Positions 5,411 to 6,872 of a stretch of 6,872 nucleotides of DNA are shown piece after piece. The notes beneath the pieces are model-generated. The model did not search any database, was not told where the DNA came from, and worked only from the letters and a program-made list of their open reading frames with translations. The stretch is from CAYRVX01 sp964642165. GTDB taxonomy: Bacteria > Planctomycetota > Phycisphaerae > SM23-33. The position numbers were made by a program, and so were the translations under genes. The DNA lies in NCBI GenBank assembly GCA_964642165.1, contig CAZXOC010000347.1, positions 1 to 6,872 on the forward strand. Reading direction: 5' to 3'. Each line of letters begins with the position of its first letter. Position 1 is the first letter of the stretch.

Positions 5411-6872
5411 CTACTTGCCCACGGTCACGACCACCGAGCCGTAGCCGACGTTGCCGAGCAGGTCGGCGACGCGGACGGCGATGCGGTACGTGCCGGGCTT
5501 GAGGTCCTTGACCTCGAAGGCAAGCTTCTCACGGTTGGTATCGCAGATGCCGTCGCTGGGCAGCAGGGCATGCCACTTGAGCTGGCTGTTGACGGCGTAG
5601 TGGATGGAGACGATGCGGCTGTGGGCGTCCTCCGCCAGGCCGGTCATCGTCACGCGGTCGCCGGCGACCTTGGCGGCGAGGTCCCGGACGACCGGCTTGC
5701 CGCTGTCGACGATGAACGGGTCGCTGATCCGCGAGGCCTCCAGGGCGGCGGCCGTCGGGTTGGTCGGATCGTCCCTGGCGGTGACGCGCAGCTCGTAGCG
5801 CCCGTCGCCCACCGAGCGCGTGTCCCAGACGTACTTGGGCTGATAGAGCCGCTCGGTGATGGGGATCCACTCCTCCGTGCCGACCTCGCGGAACGCCAGG
5901 ATCAGCCGCAGCTTGTCGCCGTTCTGGTCGGCGGCCTTGACGACGATGTGCCGGAAGATCTTCGACCCCCCGACGGTCTGGCTGGCGCTGGCGCCCTTCT
6001 CGCTGGCCACCACGGAGACGCCCGCGACGGCCGGTGGGAGGTTGCCGAGTTGGTAGACTACCTGCACGCCGCCGACGAGGGGCGTGTCGCGGCCGTTGGT
6101 CGTCAGCGTCAGGCGGTACTGGAGGAAGCGCCCGGAGGGGCTGCCGATCGGCAGGAAGCCGCTCTCCAGGGGCATCTCCTTGGACCAACTGCTCCAGGTC
6201 TTCTCGTCGGGCTCGGCGACGTTGCCGCTGCGGGTGGCGACGGTGAGCTTCGTTGCGGCGGGCGCGCGGCCGTCGATCTGGAGCGTGCCCCACTTGGCGA
6301 TCTGCCGGGCGTCCATGGCCTTGGCGGTGAAGGTGCCCTTGCGGTCGAAGCTGGAGGCCAACTGCCCGACGGAGCCTTTGTTGGCGGTACCGAACAGGAC
6401 GGTCTGGCCGCTGCCGGCGGCGAGGCAGGTCACCTGCTTGGCGTCGGTGTCGGCCACGAGGGCGATCTCGTCGCCGTCGAGGGTGACGGTGTAGATGCCC
6501 CCGCCGTTGCCGGTGCCCAGGTAGAGCCTCTCGCCGCGGCGGAGCATGGCCAGGATGGTCACGGGGCGGCGGAAGATCGTCTCGACCAGCCCGTCCGGGC
6601 GAACGACGTAGACGGCGTTTCCTGGCCCGCGGGACGGCGGGCGTGACGGCGGCGTCGGCGGGCGCGACGACGGACGGGTCGTCCGGACGATCCGGATCGA
6701 CGAGCTCGGCGGGGCGGCGGGGCTCGGGGAGGACTTCGTCCCGGCGGGCCTCGTCGCGGCGGCCTTGGCGGCGGCCATCCTCCGGCGGATCAACTCCTCG
6801 ATGGCCTTGCGATCCGCCAGCTTGCCCTCCGGCTTCTTGTCGGGCTTCTCGCCTTCCTTCGGCTTCTCGTCG
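5411..6872 (-). CDS. Beta-propeller / beta-sandwich multidomain protein, C-terminal part (truncated by window edge)
   Basis: The frame stays open to the right edge, so the N-terminus is missing; 486 residues are visible (counted from the edge). Residues 1 to about 45 are a Lys/Glu-rich linker and about 46-84 a Pro/Ser/Arg-rich stretch. Blade-like repeats follow (85-170) with the WD40/SMP-30-like signature AVYVVRPDG (86-94) and LYLGTGNGGGIYTV (116-129). A beta-sandwich (about 176-274) carries TKLTVATRSGNVAEPD (207-222) and WSSWS (226-230). FN3-like segments follow, with DGRYELRVTARD (356-367) and, near the end, YRIAVRVADLLGNVGYG (462-478). I recall this order from large exported propeller proteins of unknown role in several environmental bacterial phyla. 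No catalytic residues are evident; a binding or scaffold role outside the cytoplasm is inferred. TTG 6793 is not taken as the start because coding continues upstream. Gene ends at TAG 5411-5413. Confidence 0.82.
   Translation of the reverse strand, partial: DEKPKEGEKPDKKPEGKLADRKAIEELIRRRMAAAKAAATRPAGTKSSPSPAAPPSSSIRIVRTTRPSSRPPTPPSRPPSRGPGNAVYVVRPDGLVETIFRRPVTILAMLRRGERLYLGTGNGGGIYTVTLDGDEIALVADTDAKQVTCLAAGSGQTVLFGTANKGSVGQLASSFDRKGTFTAKAMDARQIAKWGTLQIDGRAPAATKLTVATRSGNVAEPDEKTWSSWSKEMPLESGFLPIGSPSGRFLQYRLTLTTNGRDTPLVGGVQVVYQLGNLPPAVAGVSVVASEKGASASQTVGGSKIFRHIVVKAADQNGDKLRLILAFREVGTEEWIPITERLYQPKYVWDTRSVGDGRYELRVTARDDPTNPTAAALEASRISDPFIVDSGKPVVRDLAAKVAGDRVTMTGLAEDAHSRIVSIHYAVNSQLKWHALLPSDGICDTNREKLAFEVKDLKPGTYRIAVRVADLLGNVGYGSVVVTVGK

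Noticed and set aside
4069..5502. 477-codon open frame on the plus strand opposite the exported protein gene
   Set aside because: GC-driven antisense frame that overruns both the end of the real gene and the intercistronic gap. No domain or ribosome-binding site supports it.
5051..6646. 531-codon open frame on the plus strand opposite the propeller gene
   Set aside because: Antisense shadow with repetitive Gly/Ala/Val/Asp composition. The minus strand shows recognisable propeller and FN3-like motifs.
6791..6793. TTG as start codon of the propeller gene
   Set aside because: The frame continues upstream with coding-like Lys/Glu-rich sequence to the window edge, no ribosome-binding site is apparent, and the propeller lacks its earlier blades and signal peptide.

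Overview
The window is GC-rich bacterial chromosomal DNA with six protein-coding genes, two of them cut by the window edges. I see no RNA gene, insertion sequence, CRISPR array or phage gene. The organism cannot be named from this sequence. High GC, a large exported protein resembling DUF3352-type proteins, a multidomain beta-propeller protein and an orphan radical SAM enzyme would suit a Planctomycetota genome or a similar environmental lineage; this is inference from gene style, not a database match.

Left part (1-1471): the N-terminal 185 residues of an NAD-type isocitrate dehydrogenase lie on the minus strand and run off the left edge. It is divergent from a plus-strand gene for a small lipoprotein of unknown function. 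The 222-base gap between them holds a sigma70-like promoter for each direction.

Middle part (1472-3383): a single-domain cold-shock protein on the plus strand has a likely promoter about 200 bases upstream, giving a long 5' leader, and a clear stem-loop terminator just after its stop. A 456-aa radical SAM protein with an N-terminal cobalamin-binding-like domain follows 76 bases later on the same strand.

Right part (3433-6872): two minus-strand genes converge on the radical SAM gene, with a 12-bp GC-rich hairpin filling the gap between the stop codons. The upstream gene, which enters from the right edge, encodes the C-terminal 486 residues of a beta-propeller plus beta-sandwich protein. The downstream gene encodes a 628-aa protein with a signal peptide. 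They are 91 bases apart, are probably co-transcribed and are both probably exported.

I found no convincing previously undescribed system. The points most worth checking are the uncharacterised export pair, a probable compensating frame disturbance in the linker of the propeller protein, the orphan radical SAM enzyme beside a cold-shock gene, and the long cold-shock leader. The many long opposite-strand reading frames are GC-driven shadows.
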